From Xanthomonas fragariae (GTDB lineage: Bacteria; Pseudomonadota; Gammaproteobacteria; Xanthomonadales; Xanthomonadaceae), in the NCBI RefSeq assembly GCF_017603965.1, contig NZ_CP071955.1:3995001-4059000 (forward strand): a stretch of DNA of 64,000 bases, written 5' to 3'. The notes beneath the pieces were generated by a model. That model was not told the origin of the DNA. It was given only the letters and a program-made list of their open reading frames with translations, and made no database searches. Below, piece after piece: positions 44,836 to 54,226 of the stretch. Every line of letters starts with the position of its first letter. Positions within the stretch are counted from its first letter, which is position 1. A program made the position numbers and the translations under genes.

Positions 44836-45630
44836 ATGACGGCGTCCGCATCTCCTGTCGTGCAGTTATCCGGTGTCCGCATCGATCGCGGCGGGCGGAC
44901 GATCCTGGGTGAGGTTTCGCTCGACGTGCCGCGCGGCAGCATCACCGCCGTGCTTGGTCCCTCCGGGAGCGGCAAGTCGACGTTGCTGGCTGCGCTGACC
45001 GGCGAACTGCGTCCTGTCGCTGGCACGGTCGCCTTGTTCGGCAACCAGATTCCACGCGGTAGCCGGGCGCTGCTCGAGATGCGCCGCAATGTCGGTGTGC
45101 TGTTGCAGGGCAACGGCTTGCTGACCGACCTGAGCGTGGCCGACAACGTCGCATTGCCGCTGCGCACCCACACCCGTCTACCGGCACCGGTGCTGCAACG
45201 TCTGGTGCAGATGAAACTGCATGCTGTGGGCTTGCTGGCTGCGGCCGATGCCTGGCCGCGCGAGCTGTCCGGCGGCATGGCGCGACGCGTGGCGTTGGCA
45301 CGCGCGCTGGCGCTGGACCCACCGTTGATGATCTACGACGAACCGCTCACCGGCCTGGACCCGATCGCCTCGGGCGTGATCATGAGCCTGATCCAGCGAC
45401 TCAACGACAGCCTTGGCCTGACCAGCATCATCGTCAGCCACCACGTACACGAGACGCTGCCGATCAGCGACCAGGCAGTGGTCATCGCCAATGGCGGCAT
45501 CGTGTTCGCCGGCACGCCCGAGCAACTGCAGGACAGCACCGATCCGCTGGTGCAACAGTTCCTGCATGGCCAGCCGGACGGCCCGATCGCTTTCGATGCC
45601 GCGCCGCGTCGCGACCGGAGTGCTGCCTGA
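44836..45630 (+). CDS. mlaF: MlaF, ATP-binding subunit of phospholipid transport system
   Basis: A 264-residue ABC ATPase: Walker A VLGPSGSGKSTLLAALTGEL, signature LSGGMARRVALARALALDPP, Walker B LMIYDEPLTGLD and the H-loop IIVSHHV. With MlaE, MlaD, MlaC, MlaB and MlaA it forms the Mla pathway, which moves phospholipids between outer and inner membrane. ATG 44836 follows AAAGG. It is the first gene of a six-gene operon and overlaps mlaE by one base. Confidence 0.95.
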   Translation: MTASASPVVQLSGVRIDRGGRTILGEVSLDVPRGSITAVLGPSGSGKSTLLAALTGELRPVAGTVALFGNQIPRGSRALLEMRRNVGVLLQGNGLLTDLSVADNVALPLRTHTRLPAPVLQRLVQMKLHAVGLLAAADAWPRELSGGMARRVALARALALDPPLMIYDEPLTGLDPIASGVIMSLIQRLNDSLGLTSIIVSHHVHETLPISDQAVVIANGGIVFAGTPEQLQDSTDPLVQQFLHGQPDGPIAFDAAPRRDRSAA

Positions 45631-46379
45631 TGGCTGTGGTCGCTTCGATTCGCGCGTTCGGCCGTGCCGGACTGTTCTCGCTGACTGTGCTGCGCGGCTC
45701 GCTGCCCACGCGCGATTTCATCTCCGAGCTGGTGCGCGAGATCTACAAGGTTGGCGCGCGTTCGCTGCCGATCATCGCCGTCGGCGGCGCCTTCGTCGGC
45801 TTGGTACTGACCTTGCAAGGCTATCGCACCCTGACCACCTACGGTGCGTCGGATGCGTTGTCCACCTTGCTGGGCCTGTCGCTATACCGCGAACTGGCGC
45901 CGGTACTGACTGCCCTGCTGTTCATCGGCCGCGCCGGCAGTTCGATCGCCGCCGAGCTCGGTTTGATGCGCGCCACCGACCAAATCAAGGCGCTGGAACT
46001 GATGGCCATCGACCCGGTCGCCAAGGCCGTGGCTCCCCGGTTCTGGGCGGCGGTACTGACGGTGCCGCTGCTGACCGGCGTGTTCTGCTCGCTGGCGATC
46101 ACCGGCGGCTATTTCGAGGCCGTGCACGTGCTGGGCATCGACAACGGCACGTTCTGGTCGGGGTTGAGCAATAGCGTTGACTTCTGGGAGGACTTCGGAG
46201 TGGCGATGCTCAAGTCGGCGATTTTCGGCGGCACCGCCGCGCTGGTCGCCGCCTATGTGGGCTTCCATGCCGAACCGACCATCGAAGGCACCTCGATCGC
46301 CACCACCCGCGCGGTGGTGAACGCCTCGTTGCTGGTGCTGATGTTCAACTTCGTTCTTTCAGCAATGTTGTTTAGGTGA
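45630..46379 (+). CDS. mlaE: MlaE, permease subunit
   Basis: A 249-residue inner-membrane permease of the MlaE/YrbE family, with FISELVREIYKVGARSLPII, FIGRAGSSIAAELGLMRATD (the conserved cytoplasmic loop that contacts MlaF) and MAIDPVAKAVAPRFWAAVLT. It pairs with MlaF and the hexameric MlaD. Confidence 0.95.
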   Translation: MAVVASIRAFGRAGLFSLTVLRGSLPTRDFISELVREIYKVGARSLPIIAVGGAFVGLVLTLQGYRTLTTYGASDALSTLLGLSLYRELAPVLTALLFIGRAGSSIAAELGLMRATDQIKALELMAIDPVAKAVAPRFWAAVLTVPLLTGVFCSLAITGGYFEAVHVLGIDNGTFWSGLSNSVDFWEDFGVAMLKSAIFGGTAALVAAYVGFHAEPTIEGTSIATTRAVVNASLLVLMFNFVLSAMLFR

Positions 46380-46390
46380 GTGGAATAACT

Positions 46391-46924
46391 ATGGCCATGC
46401 GTGGACCACGACTCGAATTCGCCGTCGGCGCCTTTTTGCTGCTGACCCTGGCCTCGCTGCTGGTGTTGGCGGTGGCATCGACCAACCAGCGCTGGGGCTT
46501 GGGTTCCAGCCAGTACACGCTAACCGCGCGCTTCAGCCAGATCGGCCAGCTGCGTGCGCAGGCACCGGTGAAGATAGGTGGCGTGACCATCGGCAAGGTG
46601 TCCGATATCGGCCTGGATCCGACAAAGTTCGACTCGGTGGTGACGCTGTCGCTGGACACCAAATACAAGGATCTACCCGCCGACACCTCGGCCGGCATCT
46701 TCACCAGTGGATTGCTTGGCGAAAGTTATGTCGGGCTGCAGCCGGGCGGCGACCCGGAAACGCTCAAACCGGGCGAAGAAATCGGCTTCACCCAGCCCGC
46801 AGTGGATCTGCTGCAGCTGGTCGGCAAGTACATGTTCAGTGGCGGTGGTGATAAATCCGCCGCAGACGGCCAGGCGCCAACGCCTGCCCAGACCGCTTCC
46901 CCCTCTACGGAACCGCACCAATGA
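46391..46924 (+). CDS. mlaD: MlaD, MCE-domain substrate-binding subunit
   Basis: A 177-residue protein anchored by one N-terminal helix (LEFAVGAFLLLTLASLLVLA), followed by one MCE domain (YTLTARFSQIGQLRAQAPVK through FTSGLLGESYVGLQPGGDPE) and a Pro/Ser-rich tail. MlaD forms the periplasmic ring receiving lipids from MlaC. ATG 46391 is used; a GTG at 46376 overlapping the mlaE stop is an alternative. Confidence 0.95.
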   Translation: MAMRGPRLEFAVGAFLLLTLASLLVLAVASTNQRWGLGSSQYTLTARFSQIGQLRAQAPVKIGGVTIGKVSDIGLDPTKFDSVVTLSLDTKYKDLPADTSAGIFTSGLLGESYVGLQPGGDPETLKPGEEIGFTQPAVDLLQLVGKYMFSGGGDKSAADGQAPTPAQTASPSTEPHQ

Positions 46925-47583
46925 AAACCACCCTGATTTCCGCCATCCTGGCCTCGACCCTGCTGGTATGTGCACCGGCCACCGTGCTGGCACAGTCCGC
47001 TGCCGCCAGCGCTCCTGCGCAGGGCGCGGCAACCAAGACCGTCATCGACAGCAGCACCCGCATCATGGGCACGCTGGAACAGCGCCGTGCCGAGTTCCGC
47101 AGCAATCCGGTCGCGCTGCGCCAGTACATCGACGGCGAATTGAGCAAAACCTTCGACCGCGACTATTCGGCCCGTCTGGTGCTGGGCGTACACGGCCGCG
47201 GCGCCTCGGATGCGGACATCAAGCTGTTTGCCGATGCGCTGGCCGACAACCTGATGCAGCGTTACGGCACCGCGTTGCTGAACTTCGAAGGCAAGCCGAA
47301 CTTCCGCGCCAAGTCCGAGAGCGCGCTGCCGGGCAACCGCGGCGTCAAGGTCTCCACCGATCTGCTGCGCGCCGGCAACGACCCGACCCCGGTCGATTAC
47401 CTGATGCGCAATACCGGCGGCCAGTGGAAGATCTTCGACGTGATGATCGAAGGAATCTCCTACGTGCAGACATTCAAGAGCCAGTTCGACGGCCCGCTAC
47501 GCGAGAAGGGTATCGCCAAGGTCGCCGCAGAGCTGCGTAGCGGCAACCTGCAGGTCGGTGCGGCACCGGCCAATGGCAAGTAA
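46921..47583 (+). CDS. mlaC: MlaC, periplasmic phospholipid shuttle
   Basis: A 220-residue protein with signal peptide MKTTLISAILASTLLVCAPA (cleavage after VLA). The MlaC/Ttg2D domain shows LGVHGRGASDADIKLFADAL and KIFDVMIEGISYVQTFKSQF. It ferries phospholipids between MlaA and MlaD. The ATG overlaps the mlaD stop. Confidence 0.93.
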   Translation: MKTTLISAILASTLLVCAPATVLAQSAAASAPAQGAATKTVIDSSTRIMGTLEQRRAEFRSNPVALRQYIDGELSKTFDRDYSARLVLGVHGRGASDADIKLFADALADNLMQRYGTALLNFEGKPNFRAKSESALPGNRGVKVSTDLLRAGNDPTPVDYLMRNTGGQWKIFDVMIEGISYVQTFKSQFDGPLREKGIAKVAAELRSGNLQVGAAPANGK

Positions 47584-47872
47584 CAGTTCCGTGCAACGCA
47601 ATGGCGAGGCGCTGGTGCTCACCGGTGTGCTCGACCGTGCGGCGGTCGTCACAGCCTGGCCGCAGGCGATCGCGCAATTGAACGGCGTGCGCACGCTGGA
47701 CCTTTCCGGCATCCAGCGCCTGGACAGTGCCGGCGTGGCGATGCTGTCCGAACTGGCTGCGCGGTTGCGCGGCAACGGTTCCGGTCCTTTTTCGGTGATG
47801 GGCGGGGCGTCCGGTCTGGACGAATTGCGCGCCGCTTACCGTTTGTCCCCTACCCTCGATTTTCAGGCCTGA
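47573..47872 (+). CDS. mlaB: MlaB, STAS-domain subunit
   Basis: A 99-residue STAS protein, MASNSSVQRNGEALVLTGVL, with VRTLDLSGIQRLDSAGVAML containing the STAS loop DSAG. It binds MlaF and stabilises the complex. The start lies inside the end of mlaC (11-base overlap). Confidence 0.9.
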   Translation: MASNSSVQRNGEALVLTGVLDRAAVVTAWPQAIAQLNGVRTLDLSGIQRLDSAGVAMLSELAARLRGNGSGPFSVMGGASGLDELRAAYRLSPTLDFQA

Positions 47873-47882
47873 GCGCCACTCC

Positions 47883-48968
47883 ATGACCCAGTTCCGCTGC
47901 TTTCCCCTGTTGGCCTGCCTGTTGCTTCTTGGTGCCTGCGCCAGTCAAGCGCCCAAATTCGCCCCACCGTCGGCCAGCGCCGGCACCGCACCGGCCCAGG
48001 CGCCGGTGCGCGACGACGCCGGAATGACCGCGCAGCCGACCGCGGCTGGTGCCGCTACGCCGGATACGCTGCCTGCCACCGCCGCGCCTGCCGACCAGGC
48101 CATTGCGGATGCTGGTGCTGGTGCTGGTGCTGGTGCTGGTGCTGGTGCTGGTGCTGGTGCGCAGGGTGCGCCTACCGCCGCCGAAGGCGACTTCGATGCG
48201 TTATATGGCACGACCACGCCGCAGACCGATGCCAACGGTGCGCCTGCACAGCCCGGTGCGGCGCCGTCCTACGATCCGTGGGAGCACTACAACCGTGGCA
48301 TGCACCGCTTTAACATGGCGGTGGACCGTGGCGTGGCGCGTCCGTTGGCGACCGCCTACACCAAGGTGGTGCCGCAACCGGCGCGCCTGGGCGTGACCAA
48401 CTTCTTCGACAACCTCGGCACGCCGCTGACCATGGTCAACCAGCTGCTGCAGGGCCACCCGGTGTTTGCGGTGCAGTCGCTGGGCCGTTTCGTCATGAAC
48501 ACCACGCTGGGTGTGGCCGGTCTGTTCGATCCGGCGTCTGCGGCAGGTATCCCGCGCCGTAGCGAAGACTTCGGTCAGACGCTGGGTGTCTGGGGTTGGC
48601 GCAATTCGCGTTACTTCGAGTTGCCGCTATTCGGGCCACGCACGGTGCGCGACACTGTCGGCCTGGGCGGCGACATTCCGCTGTCACCGTTGCGCCAGAT
48701 CGACGACAGTGGCCTGCGCTTCGGATTGCAGGGCTTGCAGCTGGTGGATACGCGCTCGCAGCTGATGTCGCTAGATTCGCTACGCGACCAAGCACCTGAT
48801 GAATACGCACTGACCCGCGATGCCTGGATGCAGCGCCGTAACTATCAGATCGTGCGCGACCTGCCCAGCCATCGTGAAAAGAAAAACGAGCTACCCGACT
48901 ATCTGCGCGAAGACAAGGACAGCACGGTGCCGGTGGATGCGATGCCGATCCCGCAGTGGATTCGTTGA
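47883..48968 (+). CDS. mlaA: MlaA/VacJ outer-membrane lipoprotein
   Basis: A 361-residue lipoprotein: MTQFRCFPLLACLLLLGACA with Cys19 after LGA. A ~110-residue Ala/Pro/Gly linker contains an (Ala-Gly)8 tract encoded by eight GCTGGT units. The VacJ domain follows (YDPWEHYNRGMHRFNMAVDR; NFFDNLGTPLTMVNQLLQG; GRFVMNTTLGVAGLFDPASA; RRSEDFGQTLGVWG). MlaA extracts phospholipids from the outer leaflet of the outer membrane. The linker is much longer than in enterobacterial MlaA. Confidence 0.95.
   Translation: MTQFRCFPLLACLLLLGACASQAPKFAPPSASAGTAPAQAPVRDDAGMTAQPTAAGAATPDTLPATAAPADQAIADAGAGAGAGAGAGAGAGAQGAPTAAEGDFDALYGTTTPQTDANGAPAQPGAAPSYDPWEHYNRGMHRFNMAVDRGVARPLATAYTKVVPQPARLGVTNFFDNLGTPLTMVNQLLQGHPVFAVQSLGRFVMNTTLGVAGLFDPASAAGIPRRSEDFGQTLGVWGWRNSRYFELPLFGPRTVRDTVGLGGDIPLSPLRQIDDSGLRFGLQGLQLVDTRSQLMSLDSLRDQAPDEYALTRDAWMQRRNYQIVRDLPSHREKKNELPDYLREDKDSTVPVDAMPIPQWIR
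48111..48158 (+). repeat. GCTGGT x8 hexanucleotide repeat in mlaA
   Basis: Eight perfect tandem copies of GCTGGT encode Ala-Gly repeats in the linker of MlaA. Copy-number change by slippage would keep the reading frame. Confidence 0.95.
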
Positions 48969-48993
48969 ACGGATGAATTGGTGGGCTGCAATA

Positions 48994-49030
48994 CACACAA
49001 AAGCTCGGGAACGATCTCGGGCTTTTGTGT
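48994..49030. terminator. terminator of the mla operon
   Basis: ACACAAAAGCTCG pairs with CGGGCTTTTGTGT around a ten-base loop. The A-rich and T-rich arms let it act in both directions. It begins 26 bases after the mlaA stop. Confidence 0.8.
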
Positions 49031-49371
49031 TGATGAAGCCAACACTGCCACTTTGGCGCTGCACACTTGTTTGCATGTATCAGGGCTTGTCAGGCTACAC
49101 GTAATGTTCAAGACGTGACCTGCCGCGAGTTGAGGACACTCTAAAAAACCCAAGAAACGAGACATTCGCATCGAACCTCTGGTAAACACAGTTAATTTTC
49201 ATCGGGTGCAATGTCAGAAACCGAGGTTTTTAGAGGTTCCGTTGAATGGAGAGCGAACTGTCACCGCCCATTTAGCTCCCGGAATGCAAGCGTCTGCATA
49301 AGAGCTTATTCCGTACCAAAGAGCGAAAACGCATTGATTTTCATAGTGTCTAACTTACGTAAAAATCCCCC
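49031..49371. other. AT-richer spacer without a supported gene
   Basis: No protein or RNA gene could be supported. Base composition is lower in GC than the mla genes. It separates the mla terminator from the glutathione peroxidase remnant. Confidence 0.4.
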
Positions 49372-49820
49372 TCATGCCTGCTCATCGGCACCGGCTGCCA
49401 TCGCTGATTCGTGGCTCTCGAAGAACCGTTGATCATCGCCCTTGGCGATATATGACGTGTACTCCGACTGCTGAATGAAGTGCCGCTTGTAGAGATCTGC
49501 TACAGATGCCAACGCCGCATTCACTGCATGACGCAGGTGTGCATCGTCGGCGGGGACATCGGGGGCGAAGCGATCGATGACCTGGCCGTCGCGGCCGATC
49601 AAGAATTTTTCGAAGTTCCACAGCACGCTCGGTGCCGGGTTGGGCGCGATGCCGTAGCCGGCCAGCTCTTTGCGCATCGGACCGTCGCCAGCAGGCAGGC
49701 GCTGGTCATTGCCTGGTACAGCGGATGGATGTCCGCACCGGTGATGGCGATCTTGCAAAACATCGGGAACGTGACGTCATAGGTGAGCTGGCAAAACTGA
49801 GCGATATCCGTAGAGCGCGC
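49372..49820 (-). pseudogene. glutathione peroxidase (BtuE-like) C-terminal remnant
   Basis: The part at about 49810-49690 reads DIAQFCQLTYDVTFPMFCKI, the middle of BtuE-like glutathione peroxidases. Near 49690 the frame shifts and continues GPMRKELAGYGIAPNPAPSV, NFEKFLIGRDGQVIDRFAPD to a stop at 49372. The N-terminal third with the catalytic Cys/Sec site is missing, and the frame is broken. Confidence 0.85.
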
Positions 49821-50014
49821 TGAGCATAACCGCGCTGGGCAGACGCGAGCGATACCGAGATTTTTCGCATGCACCGGATACGCGCAATCGAATGCGGACA
49901 TGCGTGCAAGAGGCGCGTGCCTGTCGTGCCGAATGCGACGCGAACGATGCATCGCCATCATTGGCATCTACCATGCCAATGCCACGCAATTCAGCCGCGC
50001 AGCGACATTATTTA
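49821..50014. other. spacer between the peroxidase remnant and MITE copy 6
   Basis: No gene is recognised here; short frames show no family resemblance. Confidence 0.35.
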
Positions 50015-50158
50015 GAGTGGCTAAGAAACCCACTGCGCAGCCGCCAGGTGGTGGATGCGGACGGCGCGAAGAAACCGGAGTGTACGCGTGGTACATGCCG
50101 ATTCCGAGCACTGACCGCGCCCGCCTGGCGGTGAGCGCAGTCGTTTTGTTAGCCGCTA
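50015..50158. repeat. MITE-like repeat, copy 6
   Basis: A 144-bp copy beginning GAGTGGCTAAGAAAC after TTTA and ending TTTTGTTAGCCGCT. The right flank (ATATA) does not give a clean target duplication. Inner sequence includes GTGGTACATGCCGATTCCGA. Confidence 0.78.
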
Positions 50159-50265
50159 TATAAGGGCCTCATCGCGCCCGAGGGCGCTCCTACGTCGTCC
50201 TCTCTCCTCTGCGGTGCCGTTGGCACGCAAGTAGTGGCAGTGCCGCATTGCGGCACACAGCCGGA

Positions 50266-51852
50266 TTACTCCTGCTCGTGATTGTTGTCTTCTTCGCTAC
50301 TGCTAGCCGTGTCGTCGCTATCGGCATCGTCCAGCACTGCTTGCGAGTGCTCGCTGGACAAGGTTTCCACACCACGCAAACGGCGCTCGATGGTGCGGGT
50401 TTTGCGGCCTGCATCGCCCAGGGTCTTGCCGACGGTGTTGATCTGTCGTTCGGCCTTTTCCAGGATGCCGGCGAATTTGCCGAACTCGCTCTTGACCGCG
50501 CCGAGCACGCCCCACACTTCGCTGGAGCGCTTCTCGATGGCCAGGGTGCGAAAGCCCATCTGCAAACTGTTGATCAACGCGGTAAACGTGGTCGGGCCGG
50601 CAATCACTACGCGGTGTTCGCGCTGCAAGACATCGACTAGGCCGGGGCGGCGGATGGTTTCGGCGTACAAGCCCTCGGTAGGCAGGAACATCACCGCAAA
50701 ATCGGTGGTGTGCGGCGGGCAGACGTATTTGTCGCTGATCGACTTGGCCTGGATGCGGACTGCGCGCTCCAGCAAATTGCCGAGCACGCGGATCTGTTCG
50801 ATATCGCCGGCTTCCTGTGCGTCGAGCAGGCGCTCGTAATCTTCGCGCGGGAACTTGGAATCGATCGGCAGCCACACCGGGGTGTCTTCGTGGCCACGGC
50901 CTGGCAGACGCACTGCGAAGTCCACCGCCTCGTTGCTGTCCGGGCGCACCCGCACGCTGCGCGAATACTGCTCGGCGGTGAGGGTCTGCTCGAGGATGTT
51001 GTCCAGCTGCACTTCGCCCCAGCCACCCCGGTGCTTGACGTTGGTGAGTACGCGCTTGAGATCGCCCACGCCGGTGGCCAGCTGCTGCATTTCGCCCAGG
51101 CCGCGCTGCACTTGTTCCAGCCGTTCGGATACGAGTTTGAAGGAGGCATCCAGGCGCGTGTTGAGCGTGGTCTGCAGTTTTTCATCGACGGTGGCGCGCA
51201 TCAGTTCGAGCTTGCTGGCGTTGTCGTTCTGCAGATTGGCCAACTGCTGTTCCAGCGTGGCGCGCATCTCGCCGATGCGCAATTCGTTGCGCTGGGTGAG
51301 CTCGTTCAAGCGTTGGCCCAAGGCGTCGGTGAAGCGCTGCTGCGACTCACCGGCCTCCTGCCGGCCCTTGCGGGAATCTTCGGCCAGCGCTTGGCGCAAA
51401 GCGGCCATATGGGTGTCGGTCCGCGCGATCAGTTCGGTCAGTTGCTGGCCGAACACGTGGATGCGGGTTTCCTGTTGCTGGTCGAAGCCTTCCAGTTGAG
51501 TGCGCAGTTCGGTCAGGCGCAGGGTGAGCAGTTCGGCGGTGCGTTGTTGGGCCTGGCCGCTTTCTGCGCGTGCCTTGCGTGCGTCTTCGCCCAGCGCGTC
51601 GCGTAGTAGGGCCAGGCGCTGATCGGTGCGCGTGGACAATTCGGTGAGGTTGCGCGCGAAGGTCTCCAGGCGGCCGTCCTGCTGCCGCGCCAGGCCTTCG
51701 AGCTGCTCGCGCAATTCGCCCCGCCCGTCGCGTTGCTCGGCGCGCAGTGCCAGCTCCAGGCCGCTGGTGGAGGGACGTCGCAACAGTGCGATCAGCTGCA
51801 ACACGAGGACTACGACGAGTAGTCCGAGAAGGATCAGGGATTCGGATGCCAT
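50266..51852 (-). CDS. rmuC: DNA recombination protein RmuC
   Basis: A 528-residue RmuC-family protein. One N-terminal membrane helix (SLILLGLLVVVLVLQLIALL) is followed by ~200 residues of coiled coil and the RmuC domain (GDLKRVLTNVKHRGGWGEVQ; LPIDSKFPREDYERLLDAQE; FLPTEGLYAE; VVIAGPTTFTALINSLQMGF). The tail is acidic. RmuC proteins limit DNA inversions and have a PD-(D/E)XK-like fold. The neighbours are remnants, so it stands alone. Confidence 0.93.
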   Translation of the reverse strand: MASESLILLGLLVVVLVLQLIALLRRPSTSGLELALRAEQRDGRGELREQLEGLARQQDGRLETFARNLTELSTRTDQRLALLRDALGEDARKARAESGQAQQRTAELLTLRLTELRTQLEGFDQQQETRIHVFGQQLTELIARTDTHMAALRQALAEDSRKGRQEAGESQQRFTDALGQRLNELTQRNELRIGEMRATLEQQLANLQNDNASKLELMRATVDEKLQTTLNTRLDASFKLVSERLEQVQRGLGEMQQLATGVGDLKRVLTNVKHRGGWGEVQLDNILEQTLTAEQYSRSVRVRPDSNEAVDFAVRLPGRGHEDTPVWLPIDSKFPREDYERLLDAQEAGDIEQIRVLGNLLERAVRIQAKSISDKYVCPPHTTDFAVMFLPTEGLYAETIRRPGLVDVLQREHRVVIAGPTTFTALINSLQMGFRTLAIEKRSSEVWGVLGAVKSEFGKFAGILEKAERQINTVGKTLGDAGRKTRTIERRLRGVETLSSEHSQAVLDDADSDDTASSSEEDNNHEQE

Positions 51853-52103
51853 GCGTGCAGTGTAGCGGTGCCGGTCGCAACAGCTGCGTCAGTGACGCGC
51901 GCGTTGCGGTGTCGGTCGTCGATGCAGCGGTATGGCAATCGCGATGGTCACTCGGGCGTGGTCGCCTACGCGTTGGCCGAGTGGGCGATTGTGGGGGGCG
52001 CTGCTGCGATGATTCACTGAACCGGCGCGCAGCAGACGCATCGCAGTGCGCCGGGCAGTCGCGCATCCAGCTCAACTTGCCGCATTCATCAGCAAAGACC
52101 CAC

Positions 52104-52490
52104 ATGCTGGAAATTTACGCAAAGCCGACTTCGATCAACGTGCGCAAGGTGCTTTGGCTGTGCAAGGAGTTGGCGCTGGACTACACGCTGCACGCGTATG
52201 GCAGCGGATTGGAGTCGGTCGATAGGCCGTCGATAGGCCAGAGTTTCGCGCGCTCAATCCTGACAGGCTGGTGCCGGTAATCCGCGATGGCGATATGGTG
52301 TTGTGGGAAATCGAACACGATTTGTCGTTATCTCGCCACGCCCAGCCAACGCAAGGATCTGCTACCGAGCGCGCCGGTCGCACGTGCGGTGGTCGAGCAA
52401 TGGATGGATTGACAAGCGACCGAACTCAACACCGCCTGGCGCCATGCATTCATGGCCAGCGTGCGCGGCAACGCGGCTGTGGTTCCGGAT
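52104..52490 (+). pseudogene. glutathione S-transferase, broken
   Basis: The N-terminal thioredoxin-like part is clear (MLEIYAKPTSINVRKVLWLC, then HAYGSGLESVD). An 11-bp tandem duplication (GTCGATAGGCC twice, about 52217-52238) shifts the frame before PEFRALNP. One extra A near 52308 shifts it again before SNTICRYLA, and a TGA replaces Trp in WMDW near 52408. The C-terminal helical domain stops at about 52490, where unrelated sequence begins. Confidence 0.88.
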
Positions 52491-52752
52491 CGGCATGGCG
52501 GCCACCGCGCTGGTGCTGCTGTGGTTCAACTTCTGGGGCCACGACGCTAACGGCGCGGCGCCGCGCTTGCTTGACTGGACTGGCTTTGCTGCCGATATGG
52601 TTGGTTTTGGCGGTGCTTGGGCAGTGCAGTTGATCTATCGCAACGTGCGCCCGCCGCATCGTCCGTCCGTCCGTCCAATAAACGATGCGGCATGTCTGCG
52701 TTGTGCGGTCGACACGGCGGCGCGCTTTGGCGGCATGACCTTGCACAGATAG
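52490..52752 (+). pseudogene. membrane-protein remnant
   Basis: After the GST fragment the sequence reads RIGMAATALVLLWFNFWGHD and LLDWTGFAADMVGFGGAWAV, two hydrophobic helices of an unrecognised protein without its own start. It looks like a gene tail joined to the GST remnant by deletion. Confidence 0.45.
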
Positions 52753-52810
52753 CTTTGCTGCTGCGCCTTGGGCGACACTCGCGAATTCTTCAGATTTCTA
52801 CGAGGTCCGC

Positions 52811-54226
52811 ATGTCGTCTTGGCTCAGGCGTAAATCCATCGATCAGGTCACCGTGCACGAAGCCGGCCGGCAGCTGGTCCGCAGCCTGAGTTGGCCGCAT
52901 CTGATCGGGCTCGGCATCGGCGCGATCGTTGGCACCGGCATCTACACGCTGATCGGCGTGGGTGCGGACAAGGCCGGCCCTGCGGTGCTGTTGTCGTTCG
53001 TCGCCGCCGGCATCGTGTGCGCCTGCGCGGCGCTGGCGTATGCGGAAATGGCGACGATGATGCCGGCTGCCGGCAGCGCCTATACGTACAGCTACACCGC
53101 ACTCGGCGAGAGCATCGCCTGGGTAGTGGGCTGGAGTCTGGTGCTGGAATACTCGCTGGTGGTGAGCACGGTGGCGGTGGGGTGGTCCGGCTATTTCGTC
53201 GGCTTCCTGCAATGGCTGGGTGTACAACTGCCACACGCCTTGATCGCCGGGCCGCACGCCGGCGGCATCGTCAACCTGCCCGCGGTGGTGATCACTTTCC
53301 TGGTGGCCGGCGTGCTGATTGCCGGCACCAAGGAAAGCGCCACGCTCAACGCGGTGTTGGTGGTGCTGAAGATCGTGGCGCTGGGCGTGTTCGTGGCGAT
53401 CGCGCTGCCGGCGTTCGACAGCGCCAACCTGCAGCCGTTCATGCCGTATGGCTTCTCCAAGGCGGAAGGGCCCGATGGCGTGGAGCGCGGAGTCATGGCC
53501 GCAGCGGCGATCATCTTCTTCGCATTCTATGGCTTCGATGCAATCTCCACCGCGGCCGAAGAAACCAAGAACCCGGGACGCGATCTGTCGATAGGCATCG
53601 TCGGTTCGATGATCGGCTGCACGCTGATCTATGTACTGGTGGCGCTGGCGGCGGTGGGCTCCATGAGCTTCACCGTGTTCGGTAAGAGCCCGGAGCCGTT
53701 GGCGCTGATCCTGCGCGAACTCGGCCACGGCAAGGCGGCGTTGGTGATCGGTGCGGTGGCGATCATCGCGCTGCCGACGGTGCTGCTGGCGTTTCTGTAC
53801 GGGCAGAGCCGCATCTTCTTCGTGATGTCGCGCGATGGCTTGCTGCCGCGTGGGTTGTCGAAGGTCGACGTACGCACCGGCACGCCGGTGGCGACCATGT
53901 TGTTCACGGCGGTGTTGGTGGCGGCGTTGGCGGGTGTGGCGCGAATGGATGAAATCGCAGCGTTAGCCAATGCCGGAACCTTGGCTGCGTTTACCGCAGT
54001 AGCCGCGTGTCTGCTGGTGCTACGGGTGCGCGAGCCAACGCGTACGCGCTCCTTCCGCACGCCATTGGCGTGGGTGGTAGGGCCGGTGGCGATCGGCGGC
54101 TGTCTGTATCTGTTCTGGAGTTTGCCGAGTAAGACGCAGCTGTGGTTTTTGGTTTGGAATGTGATTGGGGTGGTGGTGTACGTGGCCTATGGGCGACGCA
54201 ATAGTCGGTTGGGTAAGGCTGGGTGA
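52811..54226 (+). CDS. APC-family cationic amino-acid permease
   Basis: A 471-residue permease with twelve predicted helices, of the CAT/YfnA type. Markers are LIGLGIGAIVGTGIYTLIGV in helix 1, ALAYAEMATMMPAAGSAYTY in helix 3 and FFAFYGFDAISTAAEETKNP in helix 6. ATG 52811 is used with GAGG upstream. The substrate is probably a basic or neutral amino acid. A short GC-rich spacer with a long C-run follows. Confidence 0.92.
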   Translation: MSSWLRRKSIDQVTVHEAGRQLVRSLSWPHLIGLGIGAIVGTGIYTLIGVGADKAGPAVLLSFVAAGIVCACAALAYAEMATMMPAAGSAYTYSYTALGESIAWVVGWSLVLEYSLVVSTVAVGWSGYFVGFLQWLGVQLPHALIAGPHAGGIVNLPAVVITFLVAGVLIAGTKESATLNAVLVVLKIVALGVFVAIALPAFDSANLQPFMPYGFSKAEGPDGVERGVMAAAAIIFFAFYGFDAISTAAEETKNPGRDLSIGIVGSMIGCTLIYVLVALAAVGSMSFTVFGKSPEPLALILRELGHGKAALVIGAVAIIALPTVLLAFLYGQSRIFFVMSRDGLLPRGLSKVDVRTGTPVATMLFTAVLVAALAGVARMDEIAALANAGTLAAFTAVAACLLVLRVREPTRTRSFRTPLAWVVGPVAIGGCLYLFWSLPSKTQLWFLVWNVIGVVVYVAYGRRNSRLGKAG

